DNA of 64,000 bases, taken from contig NZ_CP072380.1 in the NCBI RefSeq assembly GCF_018128285.1, positions 2,170,001 to 2,234,000 of the forward strand. The letters run 5' to 3'. This document shows positions 8,851 to 18,608 of the stretch, piece by piece. Each line of letters begins with the position of its first letter. Position 1 is the first letter of the stretch. The translations under genes and the position numbers were made by a program. The DNA is from Atopobium sp. oral taxon 416 (GTDB taxonomy: Bacteria > Actinomycetota > Coriobacteriia > Coriobacteriales > Atopobiaceae). Below the pieces are notes generated by a model. The model did not search any database. It was given only the letters and a program-made list of their open reading frames with translations, and had not been told where the DNA came from.

Positions 8851-10325
8851 GCGTCCTCCTTCTTAGTCGTCTCAGAGGACTCTTCAAGTGCTTCCACGAC
8901 CGCGGCGGCTTTGTTGATGCATTCCTGGTACTCGTGTTCCGGGTTGCTGTCTGCCACGATGCCGGCACCGCTACGGACAAAGACGGTCCCGTTCTTCTTG
9001 TAGGCGATACGGATCCCAATGCAGGTATCCATGTTGCCAGTGAAGTCGAGGTAGCCGATTGCGCCGCCATAGATGCCTTGTTTGTTATCTTCCAGGTCAT
9101 TGATCAACTGGCAGGCACGGATCTTCGGGGCACCGGAGAGGGTTCCGGCGGGCAGCAGGGAGGCGATTACGTCGAGGGCGTCGAGTCCCTCTCTGAGCTC
9201 TCCGCGCACGGTGGAGCCGATGTGCATCACATGGGAGAACTTGAGGATCTGGTGGTACTTTTCTACCCTGACGCTGCCGAACTTTGCGACACGGCCGATA
9301 TCGTTACGGCCGAGGTCGACGAGCATGTTGTGCTCCGCCAGTTCCTTCTCATCTTTCAGCAGTCCCCGCTCAAGCTCCGCATCCTCCTCAGGGGTCTTGC
9401 CTCTGGGACGGGTTCCCGCCAAGGGGAAGGTATGAAGCACACCGTCCTCCAACCTGACTAACGTCTCCGGTGAGGCGCCAGCGACTTCCACATCGGTGCC
9501 GGAGAGATAGAACATGTAGGGGGAGGGATTGAGCTTACGCAGGACCTGATAGGTATTGAGCAGGCTTCCCTCGTAGGTGGCAGACAGGCGGTTGGAGAGG
9601 ACGATCTGGAAGATGTCCCCTTCCCAAATGTGGCGCTTCGCCTTCTCGACCATTGCGATATAGCTGTCGTGGTCAAAATAAGGTTTGATCTCAGAGGTCA
9701 GCTTCCCTGCCGGCTCCTCCTCGTATTCTCCGTTGAACACTAGGTCCTGCATCTCTGCCAGCTCACGCTCGGCTAACCGATAGGCGTGCTCCCCTTCTGA
9801 GAGTGGAGCATCGACGATCAGGACCACAGTGTGGCGGGCGTTGTCAAAGGCGATTACCTTATCGAACAGCATCAAGTCGACATCCTGGAAGCCTTCAGTA
9901 TCCTGTGCATCCAGCCGAAGTGTCAGTTCCGCATACTGGATATAGTCGTAAGAGAAGTAACCCATGAGGCCACCAGCAAAGGGTGGCAGATAATCGAAAT
10001 GCGGCGCCTTGTGGTTGGCCAACACCTGACGGATGTACTTCGCCGGATTGTCCGTCGTGAATTCCAAGGATCCCACGTGCATCTTTCCCGCACGGCAGTT
10101 GATCAACAGCGTCGGGTCATATCCCAAAAAGGTGTAGCGGCCCCACTTCTTCTGAGCCTCAGCGCTCTCAAGCAGATAGCAATGGTTGGAGACACGTTTC
10201 AGGCGTTTGAGCACCTGTAAGGGCTCAAGGTCGCCTGAGGGAATCTCACAGCTGACCGGTACCCGACGGTACTCACCCGTGTCTGCAAGGCTCCTTACCT
10301 CCTCTAGGCTTGGTCTGATCTCCAT
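8847..10325 (-). CDS. trpE: Anthranilate synthase component I
   Basis: This 492-residue chorismate-using enzyme makes anthranilate. The N-terminal regulatory region has LLESAE, where tryptophan usually binds (LLES motif). The catalytic C-terminal half has FPLAGTRPRGKT, DLGRNDIGRV, LPAGTLSGAPK and GGAIGYLDF. The ATG at 10325 replaces a TTG 48 bases upstream because the protein then begins at the family's usual MEIRPSLEEV. It is the first gene of the trp operon, immediately after the T-box leader. Confidence 0.96.
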   Translation of the reverse strand: MEIRPSLEEVRSLADTGEYRRVPVSCEIPSGDLEPLQVLKRLKRVSNHCYLLESAEAQKKWGRYTFLGYDPTLLINCRAGKMHVGSLEFTTDNPAKYIRQVLANHKAPHFDYLPPFAGGLMGYFSYDYIQYAELTLRLDAQDTEGFQDVDLMLFDKVIAFDNARHTVVLIVDAPLSEGEHAYRLAERELAEMQDLVFNGEYEEEPAGKLTSEIKPYFDHDSYIAMVEKAKRHIWEGDIFQIVLSNRLSATYEGSLLNTYQVLRKLNPSPYMFYLSGTDVEVAGASPETLVRLEDGVLHTFPLAGTRPRGKTPEEDAELERGLLKDEKELAEHNMLVDLGRNDIGRVAKFGSVRVEKYHQILKFSHVMHIGSTVRGELREGLDALDVIASLLPAGTLSGAPKIRACQLINDLEDNKQGIYGGAIGYLDFTGNMDTCIGIRIAYKKNGTVFVRSGAGIVADSNPEHEYQECINKAAAVVEALEESSETTKKEDA

Positions 10326-10391
10326 GGTGGCTTTTGCCTCTCTTCCTCGCTGATGTGCCACGTTCTGTTCCAACGGTTCTGCCCGAGGTAA

Positions 10392-10439
10392 TAAAAAATC
10401 GCCCCAACAGCAGAACAGAAGTCCTACTGCAAGGGCGAT
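10392..10439 (-). terminator. Intrinsic terminator of the trp T-box leader
   Basis: On the minus strand ATCGCCC pairs with GGGCGAT, enclosing a loop that begins TTGCAGTAGG, and six T residues follow directly. The left arm lies next to the T-box, so it can form either the antiterminator or this terminator. Confidence 0.85.
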
Positions 10440-10700
10440 GAATACTGCTATTCAGCGCGGTACCACCTTGCTTCACGAAAATGAGTTTCCTCACTTCGTG
10501 ATCTCATCGGCATGCAACCACATCCCCGGGCGATTACGATGCCCTCCCCGTCACAGAATACTTGCGGCACCTGCTGCCACTTTGACTGTGCCCTCAGCGG
10601 TCCATTTGCATCAGGGTGTTACTGCCGGAATCACACCGCCGCCGGCTCTCTCGAAGTTCCTTCTGGTACGTTATCTCCGCTTCATCGGTTTATCCACTAT
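10392..10700 (-). promoter_or_regulatory. tRNA-Trp T-box leader of the trp operon
   Basis: On the minus strand the T-box sequence GGTGGTACCGCG lies at 10456-10467. Further upstream are the Stem I purine-rich GAGAGAGCCGG (near 10645) and a specifier loop with TGG (10602-10604) followed by ACCGCTGAGG. TGG is the Trp codon. Uncharged tRNA-Trp should bind the specifier and T-box bulge and stabilise the antiterminator, letting RNA polymerase pass the terminator at 10392-10439. The leader sits directly before trpE, so tryptophan starvation should raise transcription of all seven genes. Confidence 0.9.
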
Positions 10701-10939
10701 TCAATTTATAAGCATCATAGGGATTCAAGTAGAACGTAATACAGCACAGTCGGCATTGTTTAACGACCTGTAACATTTATTTCAGGATTATTGCTCATGT
10801 GGAGAGGAACAATATGGTACGCCTCTCATGTTATGGAGCGCAGCGAAGTTCAGACCGTGATGGACAACCTCTACAGGGCACTGGAAACCGCTTGGCGGTG
10901 AGCTTACTGACCCCCTGCCCCGCGTAGAGTTCACCTCAG

Positions 10940-12600
10940 CCCAAACCACGATGTATGCGACCCAGAGCTGTGAAAATTGCACCCCCGCACAGAATCCGGG
11001 CTCAACGACCTCAAAGGGCTCTTCGATGATACCCTCGAAGGCCATGCAACCCTCGACACGATCGATCTGATAGAAAAGACCGCAGAGAATATCTACCTGT
11101 CCGCAGATTGCGCAATCGGCTATGAAACGGCAGCCACGGCATTAACGGCGATCCAGGCCTTCCGGGATGATTCTGAGAGCCACCTCCTGCACCACACCTG
11201 CAGATTCAAGTAGTCCCAGCGCGTCCCCTGCGCCTCCGGCCGCCCTGCCGGTGTCGATATCCCCGGCTACATCTCACTGGTGGAAGCCGGCTGCTACACC
11301 GACGCGGTGCACCTGACCCGCAAGGACAATCCGCTACCGTTGGTCTGCGAGCATCCCGGCGAGATATACTGCCACCATGGCATGGTCGACGACCCGATGA
11401 ACATCAGAGACTTCAAGCGCTATGCGGCCGATCACCAGGAGAAGGACTACCGTCCCTGGATTGCAAAGGCTATCCACAAGAGGATTGCAATCATCGGTGG
11501 TGGCCTGACAGACCTCTTCGCAGCCTACCGCTTGGCGATCATGGATCACGACGCGACGATCTTCGAAACCCGTAAGCACTTAGGCAGCATACTCCGGTAT
11601 GGCATCCCCAACTATCGGCTGCCTAACGATCTGCTTGAGAAAGAGATCCAGTGGATCCTGGACTGCGGCATCAAAGTCCACCGCAATACCCCTGTGAGAG
11701 ATCTCGATAAGCTGCGCAGGGAGTACAACGTGGTCTACATTGCAATCGGCGCCCAGAGCAACAACGCCCTGAAGCTCGAAGGCTAAGACACTAACGGCGT
11801 CCTTTCTGCAATCAAGATGCTGCGTGACATCGGAGGCGACGAAGGGCCGGACTTCACCGACAAGTGTGTTGCAATTATCGGCAGCGGTAACGTCACAATA
11901 GATACCACACGCTCTTCCGTGCAGCTGAGTGCCGACAAAAGTCACGACCATCTACCACCGCCGTGTCGCGGACATGATCGCGCAGAACGAAGAGATCATC
12001 GGTACCGCCGCTGAAGGCTGTGAGCTCCTGGAGCTCCATACTCCGGTACACATCGCCACCAACGAGGATAATACCGTCAGAGGCGTCGTCGTGCAGATCC
12101 AGATTATTGACTGACCCAAGCGAGGACACCCGGCGCCCCGTTCGGCACAGGCGGACGAAGAGCTCGTCCCCTGCGACGTCGTCGTGGTTGCAATCGGCCA
12201 GACTATCCAGAGTGGGGGCTTTGCCAAACAGGGTATCCTCACCAAGCGTGGCCGTATTCGAGCCGATGAAGATGGCTCAATCGATGGGATTCCCCGGCGT
12301 CTTTGCCGGCGGCAACTGTTACAGCGGTCCTGCCACGGTGATTCGCGCGATCAATGCAAGCAACATCAACAACTGCCTCAGCTACAACCATATCGTGCTG
12401 AACGAGATTGAGCTCCCCCATGTCACGCTTAAGGGCAGAACCAAATACATGCGGTGTGAGATGATGGAGAGGGAAACGTCTAAGCGTATCCACGACTTCA
12501 ACCTGATCGAGAAGAGACTCGCTGAGGAGGAAGTACGCCAGAAAGTCGCCCGCTGCCTGCGTTGTAATCACTTCGGCTACGGCGCATTCCGCGGAGGGAG
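10940..12600 (+). pseudogene. Decayed NuoF-like / GltD-like flavoprotein subunit gene
   Basis: The first part shows the C-terminus of a NuoF/HydB-type NADH-binding subunit: SCENCTPAQNPG for the 4Fe-4S site, then TIDLIEKTAENIY and AFRDDSESHL. The same gene region continues as a GltD-like FAD/NAD module: RIAIIGGGLTDLFAAYRLA, GIPNYRLPNDLLEKEI, IGAQSNN, CVAIIGSGNV and VVAIGQTIQ. At least four frame changes and in-frame stops break it (for example after KLEG near 11786). The intact ancestor probably passed electrons between NAD(P)H and the hydrogenase or a formate dehydrogenase encoded next. It is non-functional as it stands. Confidence 0.75.
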
Positions 12601-12609
12601 AATCAACCA

Positions 12610-14315
12610 ATGGCAAGAGCACTCAAAACACAGATGGCTCAAGCCACGAAGAAACCGATTAAACTCACAGTCGATAACAAACAGGCCACCACCCCTGACG
12701 GCGCCACCATCCCCAATGCCTGCAAAGCCGCCGGGGCCTACGTCCCCACCCTCTGCTATCTGAAAGATATCAATGAGATCGGTACCTGCCACATCTGCCT
12801 GGTAGAGATGGAAGGCTACAACCAGTTAGTTGCCGCTTGCGACAACATCACATTGAGGGGTATGGCCGTCCACACCAACACCGCTAAGATGCGTGAGATG
12901 CGCAAGACCAATCTGCAGTTTATGCTCACACACCACGACACCAGCTGCACGAGTTGCCTACGCTCCGGCAACTGCACCCTGCAGACCTTAGCCCAGCAGT
13001 TCGGGATCCACACCCAACCCTACAAGAAAGAACTGACCGGTAACGGATGGAACCAGGACTTCCCCCTGATCCGTGAGCCGGACAAGTGGTGCAGTGCCTG
13101 AGGCGCATCCAGATCTGCAACAAGGTCCCCAATAGCTCCATCTGGAACCTTAAGAACCGCACAAGCCACACCGCCGTCGGCACGACTGGAGGCGCCAACA
13201 TCGAAGAGACCGACCGCACTCTTTGACGCCCTAGCTGATCCCACCAACACCGTCGTAGTCCAGGTTGCCCCCTCCGTCCATACCGCCTGGGGAGAGCCCT
13301 TAGGGGCTTACCCATGAGCAGACAGACATCCAACGCCTCTACACCGCGCTCAAACAACTCGGTATCGGCTATGTCTTCAATATCTTCTGGAGCGCCGATC
13401 TCACCATAATGGAAGAGGACTCTGAGCTCCTCGAGAAGCTCAGGCTCGAAGCTTCAGGCAAACCGCAGCTGTAAGCTGACCGGTTCCTGCTCTTCACGAG
13501 CTGCTACCCCGGTTGGATCCGCTACGCGAAGGCACACCACCCTGAGATCGTCGACAGGATCTCAACCGCAAAGTCCCCCCCGCCAGATGTTTGGGTCCGT
13601 CGCTAAGAGCTGGTTTGCAAAGACCCGGGGAACCGACCCACACAGCATCTATTCAGTGGAGATCATACCCTGTGTCGCAAAGAAGGCCGAAGTCGACCAC
13701 AAGCCAATGAATGATGCCTGCGGGGATCAGGACATCGACCTCGCAATCATCACCCGTAAGTTAAGCCGCATGACCGCCGCTGCTCTTATCGTTGTGGATG
13801 ATCTGGAAGAAACCCTGCTCAATCAACCCTTGGGCACCTTCAGCGGCACCGGTGTGATCTTCGGCACCACCGGCGGCGTGATGGAGGCGGCATTCAGAAC
13901 TGTTCACCATATCGCAACCAGTGAGGACAGCAACGCGGACGTCTTCAAAGAGGTCCGCGGCATGGACGGCTAGAAAGAGTGCACCTTCACCGTAGACGAT
14001 AAGAAACTGTCAGTCGCTGTCGTCAGCGACCTTAAGAACGCTGAGCGCCTCATCACTGCCCTTAACAAGAGCGAGATCCACTACCACTTCGTGGGGGTCA
14101 TGGCATACCCGGGAGGCGGCGCCGGTGGCGGCGGACAGCCGATCCACGACGGAAAAGAGCTCGCAGACGAGCGCGGAGATGTGCTGTGAGGGCCGGACCA
14201 TTCCATGAAGTTAAGAGAGTCCTATGAGAATCCCATCATCCAGGAGATCTATAAGAGCTATCTGGGAGCACCGTTAAGTGAGTGCGCGAGAAACTCCTGC
14301 ACACCGGCTAGCACG
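12610..14315 (+). pseudogene. Decayed [FeFe]-hydrogenase large subunit gene
   Basis: The 5' part (12610-13101) encodes a NuoG-like 2Fe-2S domain (VPTLCYLKDINEIGTC, CLVEMEGYN) and the His/Cys cluster domain (CTSCLRSGNCTLQ), then stops. The H-cluster domain continues in other frames: SVEIIPCVAKKAEVD, FSGTGVIFGTTGGVMEAAFR and VRGMDG near 13600-13970. The motif normally read as MACPGGCxxGGGQP appears near 14100 as MAYPGGGAGGGGQP, so both cysteines are gone. The final REKLLHTG-like tail is frameshifted at about 14300. Loss of H-cluster ligands, together with the frameshifts, shows that hydrogen metabolism by this enzyme is lost. Confidence 0.82.
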
Positions 14316-14367
14316 CCTGGGAGATGCCCAATGAGCAATAACTCAGTTTGCCTTCCCTTATGGGCAG

Positions 14368-14405
14368 GGCAGCCCCGGGTGCATACACGCGGGGCTGCCT
14401 TTTTT
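14368..14405 (+). terminator. Intrinsic terminator
   Basis: GGCAGCCCC pairs with GGGGCTGCC around a 14-base loop, and six T residues follow. It lies after the hydrogenase pseudogene and between convergent genes, so it ends plus-strand transcription before mnmA. Confidence 0.88.
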
Positions 14406-14425
14406 CCATCGCTCTATAGGTCCTC

Positions 14426-15529
14426 TCAGTTCTGCGGTGGATCCGCTACGGGGTCCTTCATAATGAAGCCGCCACCGAGGCAGGTAAGCCCCTCGTAGAG
14501 TACCGCAGATTGTCCCGCGGCAACAGTACGGACCGGTTCCCTGAACGTGATCTGCACCCGTGAGGGTGACTCTCCCAGCGCCAGCTCAACCTCACGCAGT
14601 GCGCCGGTGTGGCGCGCCCGCACGACGTAGTTGCCCGGCTTTGGTTCTGCCCCACTGATCCAGTGACAATCTTCTAGTTGCATCTGCTGGGTCCATAAGC
14701 CCGGGCACTGTTTGTCGGAAGTGACGTAGACGACGTTGTTCTCGACGTCGGTCTTCACCACATAGTGGGCAGGTCCTCCGCCGACGTTCAGTCCTTTGCG
14801 CTGGCCCACCGTAAAGAGGAAGGCTCCGTCGTGCTTTCCGAGTACCTTACCGGTCTCCCATTCGACAATGTCCCCGGACTTCTTCGGTAAGTTGTCCAGC
14901 AGGAAAGTGCGGATGCCGACCGGCCCGATAAAGCAGATACCATCGGAGTCCGGCTTGTTCTCGATACCGAGACCACGCTTCGCGCACTCTTCCCGCACCG
15001 TCTTCTTATCCGAATAATCCCCGATCGGAAACAGTACACGGTTGAAGATGTGTCCGTCAACGCGCCACAGGAAATAGGTCTGATCCTTGTGCTCATCCGC
15101 CGAGCGAAGCAGCTGGGCTGGTCGCTTCGGGTCCTTCGCATGGATCGTGCGGGCATAGTGACCAGTGGCGATCAGATCTGCCCCCGTCTTGAAGGCACGG
15201 TCTGCAAAGGTACCGAACTTCACGGTCTGGTTGCACATCACATCCGGGTTCGGCGTATGGCCCTTCGCGTAGGCATCGACGAGATAGTCCGCCACAGTCT
15301 CCTTATATTCTTTTTCACAATCCCAGGTTAAGAGGTCGATACCGAGCTTAACCGCGACACGCTCCGCATCCGCCAAATCCTGTGCCCAAGGACATTTGAA
15401 ACCGGGGAGATCGCGTGACCAATTCCGCATATAGACGCCCACGACGTCATACCCCTGCTCCTGTAACAGTGCTGCAGAGAGCGCTGAATCAACGCCCCCA
15501 CTCATTCCTAAATAGACTGTCTGACCCAC
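14426..15529 (-). CDS. mnmA: tRNA-specific 2-thiouridylase
   Basis: This 367-residue enzyme adds sulfur to C2 of the wobble uridine (U34) of tRNA-Lys, -Glu and -Gln. The PP-loop GMSGGVDSALS, which activates the base as an adenylate, is at the N-terminus. The two catalytic cysteines sit in VMCNQTVKFG and SDGICFIG. The GTG start at 15529 lies one base after the stop of the cysteine desulfurase gene, so the sulfur donor and acceptor enzymes are co-expressed. Length is normal. Confidence 0.95.
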   Translation of the reverse strand: MGQTVYLGMSGGVDSALSAALLQEQGYDVVGVYMRNWSRDLPGFKCPWAQDLADAERVAVKLGIDLLTWDCEKEYKETVADYLVDAYAKGHTPNPDVMCNQTVKFGTFADRAFKTGADLIATGHYARTIHAKDPKRPAQLLRSADEHKDQTYFLWRVDGHIFNRVLFPIGDYSDKKTVREECAKRGLGIENKPDSDGICFIGPVGIRTFLLDNLPKKSGDIVEWETGKVLGKHDGAFLFTVGQRKGLNVGGGPAHYVVKTDVENNVVYVTSDKQCPGLWTQQMQLEDCHWISGAEPKPGNYVVRARHTGALREVELALGESPSRVQITFREPVRTVAAGQSAVLYEGLTCLGGGFIMKDPVADPPQN

Positions 15530-15530
15530 G

Positions 15531-16727
15531 TTACTTGTGCTCCCCTGTTGCTGGATCGAGGCCTAACCGCTGCGCTTCTTGTTCGACTGCCTCGGTAATC
15601 GCCTGTGCTGCAGCATGAATGTCTTCCTCAGTCGTCGATGCTCCCAATGTGATACGCAGACTGCCCGTCGCAACCTCTTCAGGCGCACCGATCGCTTTCA
15701 ACACATGGCTCACCCGCATGCGGCTTGCTGCACAGGCGCTGCCAGTTCCGACGAACACCCCCCACTCTTCCAAGAGAATCACAAGGCGCCGTGCCTCGAT
15801 TCCCGGGAAGGAGATATGGAGCAGTCCGGGCAGCCGCATCTTATCCTTCTTAGGCCCTGAGACAACCGCCCAGGGGAACCGCTGTGTCAGTAACCGCTGC
15901 AACTCATTGCGCAGTCCCCGCAGGCGTTTCGCCTCCTTGCTGCGCCATTCACTGGCAGTCTCAAAAGCTTTGGCAAAGCCGATGACACCCGCGACATTCT
16001 CAGTGCCAGAGCGGACACCCGACTCCTGTCCTCCGCCCTCGATCAGCGGTTTCAGGGGGATTCCCTCACGCGTCCACAGCATGCCGACCTGCTTAGGTCC
16101 GTAGATCTTCGCAGCTGATACGGTCATCATATCCACTTTGAGCGAGGAGATATTGAGTGCCAGGGCACTTGCCGCCTGTGAGGCATCCGTATGCAGATAG
16201 AGCGGCCGTGTCTCCCCTGCGGCGAGTCTCCGTTCACGCTCTTTATCCACCAACTCCGCAACCTCACGCACCGGCTGTATCGTGCCAATCTCACCGTTGG
16301 CAAGTGAGACACTGACCAGTCCTACGTCCGAGGTCAGTAACTTTTCAAAGGCTGTCATATCGAGACGACCATCTGCATGGACCGGAATAATGGAGCAACC
16401 ATGCGCCCGCGCACAGGCAAGGATACTTTCATGTTCGATAGCGGGAACCAGGATCTTCCCTTCGGTAGCGTGCAGCGCGATGTTGTTTGCCTCCGTCGCA
16501 CCAGCGCAGAGGGTGATCGTATCCGGCTTGGCGCCGATCAGACGTGCAAGCGTTGCACGCGCTCCCTCTAAGTCAGCGCGCACTTCACGGGCGACGCTAT
16601 ACGGCGCTGAAGGGTTGTAAAACCGCTCGGTAAAATACGGTTCCATTGCCTGTACCGCTTCCGGCAGCATGGGAGTCGCTGCTGCATAATCTAAATAGAT
16701 GGTGTGTGGTGTGTGTTCGACACGCAT
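15531..16727 (-). CDS. Cysteine desulfurase (NifS/IscS family)
   Basis: This 398-residue PLP enzyme removes sulfur from cysteine as an enzyme persulfide. It starts YLDYAAATPM. The PLP lysine is in SAAKIYGPKQVG, the preceding THTDASQA-like stretch is conserved, and the persulfide Cys is in VGTGSACAASR, a short active-site loop. With mnmA directly downstream, its main visible job is tRNA thiolation; Fe-S assembly is possible too. No IscU or SufU gene is in the window. The promoter region is shared divergently with the flavoprotein gene at 16827. Confidence 0.92.
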   Translation of the reverse strand: MRVEHTPHTIYLDYAAATPMLPEAVQAMEPYFTERFYNPSAPYSVAREVRADLEGARATLARLIGAKPDTITLCAGATEANNIALHATEGKILVPAIEHESILACARAHGCSIIPVHADGRLDMTAFEKLLTSDVGLVSVSLANGEIGTIQPVREVAELVDKERERRLAAGETRPLYLHTDASQAASALALNISSLKVDMMTVSAAKIYGPKQVGMLWTREGIPLKPLIEGGGQESGVRSGTENVAGVIGFAKAFETASEWRSKEAKRLRGLRNELQRLLTQRFPWAVVSGPKKDKMRLPGLLHISFPGIEARRLVILLEEWGVFVGTGSACAASRMRVSHVLKAIGAPEEVATGSLRITLGASTTEEDIHAAAQAITEAVEQEAQRLGLDPATGEHK

Positions 16728-16826
16728 TGCGTGTGAGCCTCAATTCTTTCTCCGCTCAGGCTTACTCAAACCTCTATAGTTAACGTGTTAACGTGGCTAT
16801 TCTACCAAACATGGATCGGATTGCGT

Positions 16827-18356
16827 ATGCCTAGCTCATGCCTCCAGCTGGTACCTTCATATATATGTGATGTCCTCGTTATCGGTTCAGGCCTCGCAGG
16901 AGCATGCGCAGCCCTCAGCGCCCGCCAACAGGGCGCTGAGGTCATGCTGCTCTCCGAAGGCTCCACCTTCTCCGGATCGAGCTTCTCAGGTGACACCTGG
17001 GGATTAGGGACCATCGGCCCACAAGATGCAGCGGATGCACAGGACCTCGAAGACACCATCTTGAAGGTCGGTAGCGGCGTCGCTGATCCAACCCTCGTGC
17101 ATACCCTTGTCTCCCAGATCAGACCGACATGGGGATGGCTAGAGCAGGCAGATTTCCACCTCTGTCATCCCCAGAGTCCCGAGCAACAGGAATACATCCC
17201 CTGCTTCGATCACACTGTAAGGGAGTGGAGAGGGATTGAACGGGACAGTTTCAAACAGGGCTTTGCCACACAATTTGACAAACTCCATCTCACCTGCTTG
17301 CCCCACCGTCTCCTTGTCGACCTCATCTGCGAAGACCATCGTATTGAGGGTGCTATAGTCTTCGACACTCACCGTAAGCGCCTTGAACTCATTGCCGCAC
17401 CGGCAATCGTCTTAGCTACCGGTGGGGTAGCCGGCTTATATGGGCATCATCTCGGTTCCGACACGCAGCGTGGCATCGCTCATGTGCTTGCCCACAAGGC
17501 AGGAGCACATTTAGTCAATCTGGAATCCATCCAGTTGATGGAAGGCTTTGTCGCACCGAAGAAAAATCTTGTCTTCAGCGAGAAGACCTTCCGCTATCTC
17601 AGCCTCGATACAGAATCTGGCAAGCAGCTATCCCAAGAACTTCTCGAGCAGCGCTCCACGCACGGACCAATCAGTGCCCGTACCGGAGATAGTGAGGTGG
17701 ATAAGGTCATCGCAAAAGAGGGAAAGCACGGCTGCCTCGGACACTATGCAAATCTGCCTGCCCAACTTCCCGAACTCGATGCACACTACTTCCAATGGCT
17801 TAAAGAAACAACCGGTATCACTACTTCGGATCGCTTCAGACTCGGCATCTATGCCCATGCTGAAAACGGTGGTATCCTGATCGATTCCTATGCATCAACT
17901 GGTGTAGATGGTCTCTATGCTGCCGGAGAATGTACCGGTGGCATGCACGGTGTAGACCGGCTAGGCGGCCTCTCCAGCGCAAACTGTATGGTCTTCGGCC
18001 GTATTGCAGGAATGAATGCAGCTACCTGGGCACAGAAGCACCGTACCGATAACAGGCTTTCCTATGAGTCCCCGATGTACTGCTACCCCAAAGCGTCAAC
18101 CGCCCTCCCGCTCATTCAAGACAATCTTGATCGATATGCCCTACTCAACCGGAACAGAGAAGGATTGCAGATCTGTATGAGTAGCTTTACAGACCTCTGG
18201 GACCAACTTAACGCTAAACAAGTCACAACGGATAACATAGAGGAGGTAGTCGAGACACGCATCGCCTATCTTGAACTCACCTGTGCAATATTCCTGGTCA
18301 GTACAATGGACAAACGCACGAGTGGCTTTGGAGCACATATCATACCTGACAGATAG
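16827..18356 (+). CDS. FAD-dependent oxidoreductase, fumarate reductase / L-aspartate oxidase type
   Basis: This protein of about 509 residues has the FAD-binding VLVIGSGLAGACAALSAR near its N-terminus. It also has the second FAD motif IVLATGGVAGLY and the C-terminal LYAAGECTGGMHGVDRLGGL typical of succinate dehydrogenase/fumarate reductase flavoproteins and NadB. It carries no Tat signal and no haem motifs, so it should be cytoplasmic. The ATG at 16827 was preferred to a GTG at 16785, because the extra 14 residues resemble no family member. The substrate is not determined. No nadA or nadC lies beside it, so L-aspartate oxidase is only one option. Confidence 0.78.
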   Translation: MPSSCLQLVPSYICDVLVIGSGLAGACAALSARQQGAEVMLLSEGSTFSGSSFSGDTWGLGTIGPQDAADAQDLEDTILKVGSGVADPTLVHTLVSQIRPTWGWLEQADFHLCHPQSPEQQEYIPCFDHTVREWRGIERDSFKQGFATQFDKLHLTCLPHRLLVDLICEDHRIEGAIVFDTHRKRLELIAAPAIVLATGGVAGLYGHHLGSDTQRGIAHVLAHKAGAHLVNLESIQLMEGFVAPKKNLVFSEKTFRYLSLDTESGKQLSQELLEQRSTHGPISARTGDSEVDKVIAKEGKHGCLGHYANLPAQLPELDAHYFQWLKETTGITTSDRFRLGIYAHAENGGILIDSYASTGVDGLYAAGECTGGMHGVDRLGGLSSANCMVFGRIAGMNAATWAQKHRTDNRLSYESPMYCYPKASTALPLIQDNLDRYALLNRNREGLQICMSSFTDLWDQLNAKQVTTDNIEEVVETRIAYLELTCAIFLVSTMDKRTSGFGAHIIPDR

Positions 18357-18450
18357 CTTTCGTTACTCTGTCCGAAGCTGGAGCTGTAAATCAGCACCCT
18401 ATAGTCTGCTCTATTCATTCTTTTACCGAAATAGGTAATTTAATTATGAC

Positions 18451-18479
18451 TTGCAGAAGGACTATACATAAGCTATTCT
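18451..18479 (+). promoter_or_regulatory. Sigma-70-type promoter of tRNA-Gly
   Basis: A -35 TTGCAG (18451-18456) and a -10 TATTCT (18474-18479) are separated by 17 bases, 13 bases upstream of the tRNA. Confidence 0.6.
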
Positions 18480-18491
18480 AAACAAGCATTC

Positions 18492-18567
18492 GCGGGCTTG
18501 GCGCAGTTGGTAGCGCGCAACCTTGCCAAGGTTGAGGTCGCGGGTTCGAACCCCGTAGCCCGCTCCA
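18492..18567 (+). tRNA. tRNA-Gly (GCC)
   Basis: This 76-base cloverleaf includes an encoded CCA. The acceptor GCGGGCT pairs with AGCCCGC. The anticodon loop CTTGCCAAG gives GCC, and the T-loop TTCGAAC is standard. An almost identical copy lies on the minus strand at 28401-28476. Confidence 0.96.
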
Positions 18568-18608
18568 TTGATTTTTGAGATCGTCCTTTCAAAGAGGGGT
18601 CGATTTTT

